In this document: piece after piece, positions 11,570-24,081 of the stretch
How positions within the stretch are numbered: the stretch's first letter is position 1
How the letters are laid out: the number at the start of each line of letters is the position of its first letter
Assembly: GCA_964057225.1 (NCBI GenBank)
Contig: OZ059897.1
Coordinates: 5,456,001 to 5,520,000 of the forward strand
Length of the DNA stretch: 64,000 nucleotides
Source of the DNA: Auanema rhodensis
Lineage: Eukaryota > Nematoda > Chromadorea > Rhabditida > Rhabditidae
Direction of reading: 5' to 3'
Translations under genes and position numbers: made by a program
The notes under the pieces: model-generated
Seen by the model: only the letters and a program-made list of their open reading frames with translations
Told to the model about the DNA's origin: nothing
Databases searched by the model: none

Positions 11570-14380
11570 TTAAGATTTTACAAATAAAGGCCTGTAACCC
11601 AATTGTAAATATACAAAGTAAAAAATACTGTTAGGAGGGGAATTCTTTCCTACAGTCACAAGATATTCAATTGATCGTGTTGTCTTTTTATTCCAATCGG
11701 ATATATGAATATCTTCTACATGACCGCCCAAAGATCTGAAAGCTATAGATTGTTGATTTAAAACATAATGATTTCCAACTTCAATCGTATATCATCTATT
11801 AGTTCTTCGTAAATTTGGATAATACTTAAAATATCCTTGACACAACCGCTGGACTTGGTGGATGTCTACATGAAGGCTTTGCTTTTCTTCAAACTACAGA
11901 GTAAAACTTACCCATGAAATTATGAGCACTTCTGTTTCTCTACAAACTAATTCAACATCTATAAAATTTTCCGCCGAGTCTATTTTTCTAATGGTAGAAT
12001 CAATAAGATAATTTAGCTAAAACGATAATGCATGAAACAATTACTCGAATAATAAAGTACCGTAAGGTAAAACTGTTCCCTCATTACGGCCACAATTCTC
12101 GAGAGTTTATCTACAATATATCTAAAACGTCTCTTTGTGGGAATGGCTCTCGAAATGCCGCGAAAAGCTGAAATAAATACTTTCTAAAGGCACTATATAT
12201 TGGGCTTACTATCATATTTAATAGACTCTAAAAGCTCTTTCATTCTGAAAAGTTTTAACCAAAGTTCCAGAAATCCACTCATTGCATCAACAAGAGTGGC
12301 TCGAAATAGAGAATCTAATGGAGGTGGTATCTGAATAGAAAACAGTACTTTTATCTATAAGCCGATAAAAAATAATTACAGAAGCACTGAAGGTTTTAGA
12401 CTTCAAATTAAAATCCCAAATAGTAGCTCTTGATACCCCAGACGTACTGAGTACTTGAGAGAAACAAATTTCCTGGAACATATTTTTCTAATTTTCTCCT
12501 GAACATTTCCCTACTTTTCTTCCCGGTTTGTATAAATATTGTGCAAGAATATCCGAAAATTTCCCAATCAATAAAACCTTAACGCTTAATAAATATTAGC
12601 CTTTTTTCGTTCTAACTAACTTTCATATCCTTATACAGGGATATTAAGTGTTTTTCCTTCGTTACAGTAAACAATTCTGCGGACCAAACTTCCGAAACTT
12701 TTCTTGCAGCTCGAAGCATAACTTCTCGAAGCTCATCTACATTGAACAGTCTAAACAAGATAAAGATATAAATACATATAAAAATATTTAGAACATACCT
12801 CTGTTTTTTAAAATTAATCTCGCTAGTAATCTCTTCTTCTATAGCGTTAGTGTAAAATGGTTCACAATGCGATTTTAATTTAAGCATTTTTCGAAATTTT
12901 AGGGCTCGGACAATCTAAAAAACAACCAAAATGCTGATAAGAGGGAAATACATTAGAAAAAAAACCTCTGTTATCAAAGGCAAACTCCATAAAGTCAAAC
13001 TCAAATCGCCAGCTTTTCGTACAAATATCTGATCAGGTTCAGTTATTTCACTGAAAAACAATATCTCAAAAAATTGATAAAAATTAAAGAACTTGAAAAA
13101 AATCGAATGATCGGTAAATCCTGCAGGAATCGTCAAAGATGAGAAAACATAATCAAGGAATCGGAATTGAGTACTCAAGAACTGTTTTTGAATTTTGGCA
13201 GCGTAATCTGCCTAAATGAGAATAAAAAAAGAAAACGTCTTAAAAAACACAAACTAAGTGACTCACAGCGGGGGTGGAGGAATAAGCGAATGAGCCAGTA
13301 GAGTTGATAAGGATAAACCACGCATACTCAACCTATATTAAATTTAAAAATAAATGATATAACATTAACACTGAACTTCTATCCATTTCCACTTATGCCC
13401 ACTTTTAATGGGAGACACCATATAATAAATCATTTGAGTTTTATCCCGTAGTGTTTGCGTCTCCATGGGTAGAGATTGAATTACTTAAAATGAGCATTTG
13501 AATTAAAAAATAAAAATAAAGTCAAATCGAACCAATATTTTTTCTCGATAATTCATCGATTGAATTTTCACAGTCGTCAAGAAATGATCTGATTATTGAG
13601 CATAAACACTAAACTTTGTATCATTAATAAATCCCTCTAGTTAATACCTACTTCAATGAAAACCGGAGGATTCTGTATAGTTTCTTGACGGTCAACAAAG
13701 CTGATTATTTCATCCAATTGTTGAAGAAGAGGTAAGAATGAACTAACCATAGCTTCCAACTAAACAAACACAATGACCCGGAAAAATCATTTCAACTACC
13801 GTTTCTTTTTGCAAACATGACAGGATATCATTTGATGGAAAAGAGAACAATGTATTCATCACAACTCTGTCATCTTCTACTATGAACAAACAATCTTCAA
13901 AGAAAATTAACTATATTAAATACATCAAAAAGCACACCATCCGTCTGTTTCTGGAGGAAACGTGGAGTTCGAATAAATTGTAGAATATGATAAACTAGAG
14001 AACGAGAATTGAGAATGTAGTATTGCTGTCTTAAATCTTAATGATTGGAACATAATGAAATTTAATTAACTACCTCTCATCATAACGACTTGAAATTTCC
14101 TTTTTCAACACATTATCCCAGTACTTCTTATTTGTTAAATCATGCTCTACTCTAATGGCATTCTTAGTGATTGGCGGTAAATTATTATTCCATCTAGATG
14201 TTCCATATCCGGAGTCACGTCCTGTTTGTAATAAGTCCTCGCTTACTGAGCTACCATCCTCGAAATTATAGAAATTTAACTAAAAGGAATTTATTCCAGC
14301 ACACTATCGAAACATCAAAATACCTCCTCAGCTATCAAATCAATATCATATGGAACGTCATAATCATAGAAATCATCTTC
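11570..14380 (-). CDS. Gamma-tubulin complex component, GCP5-like (5' end unresolved)
   Basis: About 18 small exons run from an acceptor at 14380 down to a stop at 11572-11570. The initiating exon was not found. The N-terminal part contains SRSLVYHILQFIRTPRF followed by an FLPLLQQLDEIISF helix, which I align by eye to the conserved GRIP1 start of human GCP5 (a VIRETLW block, then LQEFIDEV). The middle reads TLWSLPLITE...ALKFRKMLKL, like the GCP5 stretch around FLKPVLKQ. A later exon, IPPPLDSLFRATLVDAMSGF, matches the GRIP2 start (VPWPVDIVISLE in GCP5). GCP proteins form the gamma-tubulin ring that nucleates microtubules. Similarity is low and recognised from pattern only; a different helical scaffold protein remains possible. 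Confidence 0.58.
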
Positions 14381-14982
14381 CTATATAATCTACATGAACC
14401 AAATTTACAAAATCAGGTGAAACAAACCATTATGATTTTAAATATGTCGAGAAGAAAAACAAACTTTCAGATTGAAACTTAAAAGGTGCTCATTAGCTTT
14501 AAATCATTGAATGAAAACAGATATCTTACAAAGTCTAATTGAGTATTGAAAAAACATTTTAGAATTTTTAGATTCATTAAGCTTATTAAACATATATACC
14601 TAGTAACTATTAAGTGCATTCAACAATCTAAGATGAGTAAATGACTAGAAGAAAACGTCAAGATGATAGCTAGGTAAAATAAACAAGACTTATGAACGGA
14701 TAAACATTAAAACAATATTAAAAACATCTAAACCTGGTAAACTAATGGTTCTACACAACCTAGACGTATGGCAAATTATTCAAAACATCCTGGATAACAG
14801 AATATGATCGTTTTCATTATTATTTTTTGATTCTGTACAAACATGACAATAAGAGCTCAACTAAGGAGAAGGAGAATCAGTTCGTAAAAACGATGATGAG
14901 AACTGCTCTAAATTTCGGAGCAGTAAAGCGGTTTTTCCTCTGAAAACAACATTATATAATAAATGAATTTTACTTGCTAAAT
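14381..14982. other. Gap between the mitofusin and GCP5-like genes
   Basis: Should hold the first exon(s) of the GCP5-like gene. A tiny ATG-starting exon with donor GTAAGAT near 14575-14530 was tried but is out of phase. The + strand 94-codon frame at 14198-14482 is a shadow of the antisense exons. Confidence 0.4.
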
Positions 14983-17900
14983 TTACTTGATTGTAGCAAA
15001 GGCTTTCAGAGTTGAGTCCACTTTTTCAATCTTTCTCTTGCCTTTATCTAAATCATCCTTCATTTCTCGGTGGACACCACCAACAGTGGTTCTGAGACCA
15101 TCAAACACTTGATCCATTTCTCTAAAGATAAAGCTTTTTTTCCGATTTGAAAAGCGTCAACGATACCTCACAGCCTGGACTTCACAATGAGAAATATGGG
15201 CAGCAGCAACCTATAGTAAAGTTTTGAGATGTAAAAGGTGATCTGCTGGGGACAAACCTGCTTCATTCTGGCAGCTAAGTGAGATCTAAATTGCTCCTTG
15301 AAGTGCTGCTCTTTAGCACTCGAATTCCAACGTAGTCTTTCCATAGCATACAATCCACCGTAACAGGCTGCACCAACAGCAATAACCTTAACGTTCCGAT
15401 TTTACATAGAACAGAGATAACTAAAAAAATACCCTCCATCCAACAGCTTTATAAACAATTCCACAAGCTACCATCACTCCGATACTACCATTTGCTAAAT
15501 AAGCAGCTGAGCTTAGGACCATTTGAGTCATCACGGCGTTTTCTTCCGCAGCCAAATATACAGCATCGTTAGGATCATCTCGTAAAGCTTTGTGCTGAAA
15601 AATCATGACTACACAGTGAAACACTACCTCAATGAGTAATACCGCTCTCATTGGTGTTAAAAGATTTGTTTGAATAGCGGTAACAGGCTGGCCAGATCTA
15701 TACGCAACAATTCTGCGGATTATCGAGGATAATCCAAACGTAAAACGGAATTCAAGGTCCTCATGAAAATCTCTGGAAGTTGAAAATTATACAAATCGAA
15801 GAAAAAGTTATTCATACTTAACAAGAGCAGGTGCGTCAACACAGATAGAAAACTTGAATGGTGCTCTATAGCGCCACACTTCTTCTAGTTTATGTTGGTA
15901 AGGCTCTGCCAAAATCTTTTTAACAAAATCTAAATCAAGTAAATGGGCTATTGAACCATAACAGGTAATAACATACGGAACATATCATTTTCTAAATTCC
16001 AAATCCTAGACATGAGACCACCTGTGCAACGCGCCTCTAGATCGGCGTTCACGGAATCATTAGTGAATATTGAGAGTGCCTTAAACCAAAACATAGCTTA
16101 TACAATGAAACAATACTGGAATGTACCTCCTTATATTTCTCGATTCCTTCAGAAGAATCCATAAAAGGTTGATTAAATCTATCAATTATTGCCTCGAGTC
16201 TCATAATCTCTTCAGCAAAATCGGCAGATACCTAAACAAAAATTAAAGCGAGATTTATGAGATGATATAAGATAAAAAAAACCTTGAGATGAACTTCCGC
16301 TCTTAAATGCTCAGTTTGCTCTCTGTATGCCTTTTCAAATTGGAAAAAGTTATTTCGACAATCATTAAACAGCTGTGTAGCTGCCTTAAAACAGTATGTG
16401 CTAGCAAATGTTAATATTAGAATACCATCAATCCTTCCTCATATTTAACTTTTTGTTCAGTTACTTTTCCTTGAGCAACATCAACATTGAATCGTATCTT
16501 TTGTATTATTTCTAATGCACGACGATTATGAGCTTCAAACTTTGATAATATAGCGGATCTAACAATAAAGAATATGATGGCTAAAATTTGAAAAGGGATA
16601 CCTCGATATACATTGCTCAAAGTTTTTCTCAAAATTTTCGAATTCCAACAAACGTTCTTTTGAGCCAGCTACTTGATATGCACTTTTGGTGAGACCTTTT
16701 TCTTTTAAACGAGCTTCCAAAACCTAAACAGAAGCATGAACTGGAGAGACATGTAAAATGGCAAACCTCACGAGCAGATACAAAATAAATGCGATTATTG
16801 ACTTCTTTTTCTGTACAAACTTCAAGTTCATTGACTAAAAACTGTCTAAACCTATTTTGATGCTGTTTTTTGACCTAAATAAGTTTATTATATAAAAGAT
16901 TCATGTAATCAATACCTCTTCTACATCTTCCTCCGAGGCACTAGCATCCCATCGATTGTTCAAAATAAAAACATTTGGTTTGCTTAATTTTTTAGAAACA
17001 CGGTAGAAAAAACTCTTCTCCTTTAAAATAAAAAATGCAAAACTTTAAAATATAAAAACTAACAGCTTGAGTAAGAGTCGATTCAGCGTTTAAAACTAAA
17101 ACGAACACATCAGCATCGAGACAATGTTTATCAATCCAACTATCGAACTCGGGCGATAAATCGACACCGGGACTAAACAATAGTTGAAATATTATAATTC
17201 AAAGAAACCTACCTATCAAGCAAAACAACATCATTTTGGAGAAGTCTATTCTCATTACTCTCACTATCACCAATTGGATGAAAAATTCTAGATAAATATT
17301 TTTCTATATTAATGTAAATAGAATTATGCACCTTAAAAGAGAATCTTGTCCCATTTCAGGAATATCTGAGTTTTCGGTGCTCATAGCATGTCCTATCTTT
17401 CCAAGTTCTTTAACATCAATTCGAGATGGATCATCCCCCATTATCATATAACCATTATCATCTCGACAACCTTGAACCTGCAATTACAATGAGTTACATT
17501 AGAACACACAATAATAAATAAACCTGTAGAAAGCAACAAGTGGTATGACCCATTCCTTGGGGTAACACTTTGTTATGAAGCATAGCATTAATAGTAGTAC
17601 TTTTTCCGTTACTTGTCCTACAAGTATAACAATAAAAAAAGAGAAACTATTTTCGTACAACCTGCCAAAGAATACTACTTTCATATTATCTCTTCGAAAA
17701 GTATCCATGATAGTTTGGATAGATTCTTTTAAAACAGTAATTTCAGATTCCTGCTCTTGGGGAATAACATGAGAACTTTCTTCCAAGGAAATATCTATAA
17801 ATCTATCATGAGCACCTGTTACAGCCTATGGTTCACCTTTATATATACTATTAAGCTCATTAACATGATCGCCTAAATCTGTATAAATTTCGCCCAAAAC

Positions 17901-18074
17901 TTTTTTTGCTTCTTTGAATCTTAATAAAGGTTCATCTCCATTAATTCTTCGTGTCGGTTTTCCAGACACTAAAGGAATAAACAATGTTAATAGTTTTATT
18001 TGAATGCAATACTTACAAGTCATATGAGCTCGTACATAATCACCGCTTTGATTTTGTGGCATGTATGCGCTCAT
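14983..18074 (-). CDS. fzo-1: Mitofusin, outer-membrane dynamin-like GTPase
   Basis: Multi-exon gene, start 18074, stop 14985-14983, about 760 residues. All GTPase motifs are present: P-loop [11 protein letters not shown] (G1), LLDSPGVD (G3) and [11 protein letters not shown] (G4, NxxD type). The exons after the G domain encode long helices (HR1). Near the C-terminus is the paired membrane anchor ([20 protein letters not shown], then a second hydrophobic stretch before LYAMERLRW), followed by the HR2 coiled coil ending [13 protein letters not shown]. It tethers and fuses outer mitochondrial membranes. A first-pass reading shows an in-frame TAG near 17827. A 42-nt intron whose donor follows IYK and whose acceptor precedes DISLEE removes it and restores alignment with mammalian mitofusins. 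An acceptor lies 19 nt before the ATG. Confidence 0.94.
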
Positions 18075-18093
18075 ACTTGAGTCATAAACACCT

Positions 18094-18515
18094 CTAAAAT
18101 AAAAAAAATACTAAAACTGAGTAATATAAATTATGTAAAGCATAAAACTATGGTGAATATGCAGATTAAAAGATAGACAAACAATCAAATATTGTACGTA
18201 ATGTGTATACATTTGAAAATACGCGAACTTCCGTTTTATTGTAAGTTATCAGTTAAAATGAACTTGCTAGATTAGTAAATTGAAAATTTTTATGTTACAA
18301 ATTATTCCTTTTAATTTTTAAAGGGATTAGAGTTTGGGTAATGAAAATAAGCATAAAAACTTTATTGTTTTCGAATTATAAAAATATATTTTTATATTTA
18401 ATGTTTAGCAATGCTTTCCATATAAAAGTCAATTACTAACCCTATATAATTTACAAAACGAAAACAAATACATCGTCTATTCTGAATACAAGCAAAATTA
18501 TAATATATTGATATC
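18094..18515. other. Intergenic spacer, AT-rich
   Basis: 422 bp between the pseudo-RNase H gene and mitofusin, both leftward. No coding signal seen. Confidence 0.6.
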
Positions 18516-21463
18516 CTAAGTGGTATCTATTTGAGTGGTACTAGAGCGTTTTTTCTCTTTAATTTTTTTTTGGAACATCTTTGCCATGTTTAGGTCCTCA
18601 CCTTCTATAGTTTTCATATATTCCATTCGTACCTAAGTATAGACATACCATTTAATCAAATAAATTTTCTTACTTTTATTTCTTTGCATAACTCGAAGAT
18701 TTCCATCCATGTATCGACATGTTTAATTCTGTGGTGTAGGGAACTTCTCCATCCTTGTCTTTGCCACACGGGCATCCAGGATTTAAGTGATTTTATTAAA
18801 AAAGTCGAATTTGACCTGATGATAACTAATTTTTCATTTTCTGCTTTAGCCTATCATATATATATAATTAATTAAAATTATCTAACGAAAAAGAACCTTT
18901 CTAAGAATTTCTAATAATTGTAATGGTATAGAGGACTGATGCCACGGTACAAATGTTGGGGAGCAATTAGGTCCCGTCTGAAATTAAAAGATTGAGTGAA
19001 TATATTTCAAAAGTACACACTTTATCATAAATTATTCCTGGCTGAAATTTTGTACCATATTTAAATACACGGGCTCTCAATACTCTAAATTATTGTTGAT
19101 TAAGTTTAACTTTACATTACCACTACCCATCGATATCTAGCTCCTGGTTATCAGTTATATCTTCTAGAGTCCAGCTATACTCCGTGGTATCTTTTCGTGT
19201 GAGTGGAAACGACAATCCTTCTTCGCATAATTCACTTACTATTTTCCAATCCTTGTTGTCATTATTTAAGGCTTCATAGCGGTACCTCACTTCCTAAAAA
19301 AAACATGAAAAAAATAAGCTGATGCCGACAACTTACAAATCCTTTTACATTAACTAAATCTAGTATTCTTTCATAAATAAAATAATTTGGAGCCTGACGT
19401 CCAGAACTAGTGTACCACCTGAACGAGTATTTCATTTAACTTATTCTACGGTCAAACATACTTTTCTCGAAGATATTTCAGAAAATAAGGTGAATTAATA
19501 ACTAAAAGAACGTTTTTTAATTTGCAGTCCACCGCCTGTAATAGGACAGTGATAAATTTTATTATATATGTTCTTACTTGTTTCAAGGCTGTTTCAATTG
19601 CTATTAATTCGGCTCGAAACAAAGTTACTGGATAAAGGGAAAATCGGTGAGGTACATTTCTTCCACATTCCCCGCCTAACCAATACGTACAGTATGATGC
19701 AGAAGCAAAGCCTGTGAAGACCAAGCAAGAATAACTATATTTATGATATTATATACCATTCGCTTCTTTTTCAAATTTTGTTCCAATATAACAAATAGGC
19801 CACTTTTTTTCGGGCATCGTCGTTTCAGCACCATAACAGTCATAGACAGTGTTTAGCTTGATATCTGTTATATCCGAAATTTTAAATATTCAAATAATGT
19901 ATACCTTTCAAGAAATCCGATTTAGTTGAGCTTAAAGCTTCTTTAGATTTGAATGTCTGATCATTTAACAGTAATTCAGTAACATAGTTAGGCTTGCCAT
20001 TTTCTACAGCTGGTACATATTCGAAAGTAACCTATTACAAAATAGCAAACTTTTTAATTGCATATGCTATACCTTTTTATTCTGAATAATATGATGTAAT
20101 TCACGTAGAAGTTCAGCATTTGGTACTTTGTTGCCATTAGTCGTAATATAGTTATCGTTCTCCAACTGTTCAAGATGTTCCTTGAGATGACCGGGAAATT
20201 TGAAATCTGTCTGGATGTGTAACTTCTTTTTTGAAGACTGAAACCAGGACATCATAAATCCGTATATAAAATATTTCCAACCGATTTAATTGCAAGAATC
20301 ATAGCCTGAATCATTGCTCCAACAAACGTGTAAGATTTGTCTAATACTTTCAAGCAGTTGCGACTATCGTTTTCTCCAAAATAAATGCCTAATTTAGAGA
20401 CTCTTTCTCCTCTCTTATTAGAATAAGAATAACCCGTACAGTGTGCTATGTCAGTACTGCAAACATATACCAATAAATAAGAATTTGTCTAAGCTGTAAT
20501 ACTTGGATCCTCGACTATGACCAAGGAAACATCGAGATATTCTGATAGCGTGTGCAGTTTGAAAATTCAACGTTGAAAACATCTCGTGTCATGGAACTAA
20601 AAAACAATGAACACGTTCAGGTTGACAAAATTTACAGAAGTATTGCATTGTTGGAACTAGAGTAAATTATAAAGTAAGAAGATCAATAATTTATATCTTT
20701 ATAACCGTCGAAAACAATTATCTAGCTTTTCACGGAAGTCCGATTCAGCGCAACTTTTCTTCACATCATTTTCCAGAGTTTTTAATTCTAGCCCATGATA
20801 CTTGAGAATATCATCAGATAACAACTGGAGATCACCCTGAGAAAAAATGATGCGGCTTTTCAACGTTAGTTAAATACCATTAGTTGTTTCGAATCATCCG
20901 CATTAACACAGGATTGAATTATATCCAAAGATTTTTTCTCCTTTTTCGGAGTGAAGAGCCCCTTGCCAGTTTTGACTACGATATCATTACTTGAATATAC
21001 AACCACAGACCTTTCCTTATAAAATATACCCTTAAGTTCATATTTTTAAAATATATATCAATAAAAACTAACTAGTACAAAGGCATATAACACAGCAGAA
21101 ACTTCTGCTGAGTAAAAACTGTATGACTCGAGATCGATTCTCAAGTTTCTAAAATTCACGAGATGAAATCTTTTATCCTGAGCTTACCTCTGAGGATATT
21201 TAGGCCAAACCAATAATATAGCAGGACTTGGGTTTTTCCTGGTAACTACAAAAATTGAAGGTGCCCTAGGTGAGCGGATCAAACAACGAAAGAATCACAA
21301 TATTCAACTTTCCGCGAATTCTACTTTGAAGAAATGTTCTTTTAACATCATTGCTAGGTTTCTCATTTTGCACAATCTTAGTTAAATGAGCCCAAGCTTT
21401 TTCAATGGTTTCTTTTGAGTGACCAGGTCCTACTGTACAACGTCTAACAAATGTGAGAAACAT
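18516..21463 (-). CDS. Large protein of about four tandem degenerate RNase H folds
   Basis: About 19 exons, start 21463, stop 18518-18516, roughly 745 residues. Repeating RNase H fold signatures are visible. Copy A (about 21265-20950) has AEVSAVLYAF then VVVYSSND. Copy B (about 20480-19960) has STDIAHCTGYS...KLGIYFGEND, GAMIQAMILAI, HIQTDF, and FEYVPAVENGKPNY. Copy C (about 19870-19270) has TYWLGG, FRAELIAIETAL and LLVINSPYF. Copy D (about 19150-18520) has LVIIRSNSTFLIKSL, WMPVWQRQGWRSS and VRMEYMKTIEGEDLN. RNases H need a D-E-D-D set plus His. B keeps the first and third Asp but loses Glu and the last Asp; C keeps only Glu, with TDS changed to INS; D has RSNS for TDS. It is therefore probably inactive, possibly nucleic-acid binding. 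It lies directly downstream of RNase H1 (206 bp, same strand), suggesting origin by duplication. The acceptor is 2 nt before the ATG. One splice near 20520 is uncertain. Confidence 0.78.
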
Positions 21464-21668
21464 CGCTAAACTACTTATAATATAATTCTTACAAAAGGTT
21501 TTGAAAGCTATTTAAGATCGATAAAGGGATTCCAATTACCTCAGAGAAACTTCATAAGAAAAAGAAAAAAAAAGCAAAATATTTTTAATCATAAAACACC
21601 AAATCAGAACCACAATGAAAAAAGATATCTTAACTTTGGAAACAATCTTACATATCAGTCCAAATCAA

Positions 21669-22723
21669 TTATCGATACATTTCCGCACCTTTTCTTGCTA
21701 ATGCATCTGCTTCTTCATTACCAGTAATACCACAATGTGCTTTCACCTTTTCAAATTTTACCTGAATATAAAAGATAAGTACTGTAAAGCAAAAGAAAAC
21801 GCACATCAATTGTTTTTCTCAGTTCTTTAATTTGAACAAGTAGCTCTTTGTTTTTAACGTCACCTTTATCAGTTTTCCAGCCATTTCTACTCAATAAGCT
21901 ACAAATCTAATTTTGAATTTTAGCAAACTTTTCCCATTTATTTATCCAAATATCACAAGAATTAATGCACAATTGAGAATCGGTGCAAACAACAACACTC
22001 TTAAACTCATCCTTTTTAGCCTAAAAATTAAGTTTCAAATAATATTCATAGTGTTCATCACCTGCTCTATGGCTTTAATCACTGCTAGGAGTTCTCCTCT
22101 ATTATTGGTAGCGGCACCATCTACTGGACCACATGAATTATTTGGATGGTCTGGTCCCCAATATACACCCCATCCAGCCTATTGAGTATTTAATCCGTTA
22201 ATACTTATGAAAAATGAAACTTTTGCTCCTTTTTTTCCGTTTGAAGAACAGGCTCCGTCGGTATAAACAACAGCACAATCATTGGTTGACTCCCTAAATG
22301 AAATAAATAATACAATATATGATAAAGAGTTTACAGTAGAGAACGCTTGATTTCATGTTTGTTTGGTGAGCTTGAATGTACCCTTTTACGCTGATTAATT
22401 GCTGAAAAATGAATAAGTTGGAAACTTCTAAGCTAGTTCTCACAATTCGATGTACAGGTTTTGTGAGATGTATCTGTATCTTTATGTAATTTTATAAAAG
22501 CATCTGCTTCCTCAATAGTGGTGAACTTTTTGAATCTGAATATTTCACGCAACTTATATTTGAATAATTAGCCTATCTGGCAAAAACAAAATTCATATTT
22601 TAACAACAACTAATTTTACCTAGGACCTGAGAAACCATCAACCTGTTTCTTGCATTCAAGCCATGTATTATACACCCCAACATTTTTTCCTCTAGCAACA
22701 GCATAAAAAGCTCTATTTCCCAT
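21669..22723 (-). CDS. rnh-1.0: Ribonuclease H1 with hybrid-binding domain
   Basis: Multi-exon gene, stop 21671-21669. The N-terminus (MGNRAFYAVARGKNVGVYNT...WLECKKQVDGF...FKKFTTIEEADAFI) is the hybrid-binding domain that grips RNA/DNA duplexes. A short linker follows, then a catalytic domain with every active-site element: YTDGACSSNG, NNRGELLAV (Glu kept), VCTDSQL, VKAHCGITGNEEADALA. RNase H1 degrades the RNA strand of RNA/DNA hybrids in nucleus and mitochondria. The start at 22723 is chosen because it begins the hybrid-binding domain and an acceptor lies 20 nt upstream. The reading frame holds an in-frame TAG near 21920 unless a 30-nt GT-AG segment is removed (see findings). The neighbouring downstream gene is a decayed multi-copy relative. 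Confidence 0.92.
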
Positions 22724-22743
22724 GAGGTATACGACTTTTTGAG

Positions 22744-23268
22744 CTGAAATTTAAAGAATTGCATATAATTTTTAAAAAAATGCTTTTAGAAAGCATTTTC
22801 AGATGTTCAGTACAGTAAGAATAGAATATTGTTTTTGGAGCACTACTCCAACATATTTATACAGTATGAAAAAAGGAGGAAGAAATGCATTAAAAAATTT
22901 TCGGAGGTTTATAAAAATCATAAGAAAAAAATATAATTTGTTACTTCTTGAAATAAAGTAGAATAAGCGAGATAGAAATCTTGTAAAGAACTCAAGTTCA
23001 CATAAACATAAAAACTTTTATTTAGTACAAACGCATTAAAACAGTATGCTTTTCTAATTGAACCCCTTGCACGATGAAAGTGATTGAAAATTTTGTTTAA
23101 AAGGCCAAGTTCTATTAAAAGCAAGAACTCATAACTAAAGCTCTTATCAATATCACGGTTATCTATAGACTTTGGAGTATTGTACATAGCTTAGAAGATT
23201 TATCGAACAAAATTAAAAGGGGAATATATACAAATATAATTATACCAGAGCATGTATGAAACGAGTAA
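22744..23268. other. Gap between CHMP3 and RNase H1 genes
   Basis: About 525 bp. An 89-codon minus-strand frame (23187-22918) lacks domain, signal peptide or splice support. Otherwise AT-rich spacer. Confidence 0.5.
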
Positions 23269-24081
23269 TTAATCCCGTAATTGTGCTAAACGTTGGGTCA
23301 TAGCTTCAAATTCTTCGTTCTGTTCAACATGAGGTCCATCAACCAGTGGGTTAGTAACAGCAGCAGGTGCTTTACCAAGCTCTCCGGCAGTAATTTCCCA
23401 TAGAATCTTATCGACCTCTTCCTGAACAAAAATATTAATGAAATATTTAAAAGAATAATTCACATTGGCCTCTTCTTCAAGTCCTTCAGGTTCTAAACTT
23501 TCCATAGTATCAGAAATCATTTCATCAATTATTCCGAGTTTTGTCATCTCACCAGACATTTCTCTCATAGTTTTCATAATCTCCGGAACCTGAAATATAT
23601 ATATATATAATTCAACAAAGACTTCCACACCTTGACGAGACTCTGCATACTTCTCATAACTTCTGTAGATTTTTGTAGTGAACCAGCCATTCGAATAGTT
23701 GCAAGTTGCTCTTGCATACACATAATTACACTATTTATTTGAGCTTTACTAACGTGTATCTTGGATATAGCCTAAACTAATAAATTAAAAAATGTTCCTT
23801 GTTAAAAAGAAGAAAACCTTTCGCGATTGTAACAAAGATTTAGCTAATATAATACAGACATCTCTATCACCTTTTTTAGCGGCGTCTTTAATTTCTTTTG
23901 TTACCTAAAATAACAAATAGAAGAAACTGAAAAATGAGTAATGTTTACAAAATACCTTGAGCTCTTCTCTTTGAATACCATGAATTTGCCTATCCAACGT
24001 CCTAACTTCCTGTCTCATTTTCCTTTGGAGCTCACGCACTTGCTCTTTCGGATCCTTTTTCTTCCCAAAAAGTCCCATCAT
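23269..24081 (-). CDS. vps-24: ESCRT-III subunit CHMP3/Vps24
   Basis: Five or so exons from ATGATG at 24081 to stop 23271-23269, about 210 residues. It begins MGLFGKKKDPKEQV and continues with the basic helical core of Snf7-family proteins (VRTLDRQIHGIQREE, KKGDRDVCIILAKSLLQSRK, AGSLQKSTEVM). The acidic region holds GIIDEMISDTMESLE, and the protein ends in a MIM1-type motif EAMTQRLAQLRD that binds Vps4 MIT domains. The order and wording follow CHMP3 more closely than CHMP2. It polymerises with CHMP2 to constrict membranes in multivesicular body formation and abscission. An acceptor AG abuts the first ATG; the second ATG (24078) fits the family start better. Confidence 0.93.

Noticed and set aside
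17826-17832. In-frame TAG that seems to truncate mitofusin after about 80 residues
   Set aside because: A 42-nt GT-AG intron (donor after IYK, acceptor before DISLEE) removes it, keeps phase and restores alignment with mammalian mitofusins.
22918-23187. 89-codon minus-strand frame between CHMP3 and RNase H1
   Set aside because: No domain, signal peptide, splice context or recognisable homology; looks like spacer.
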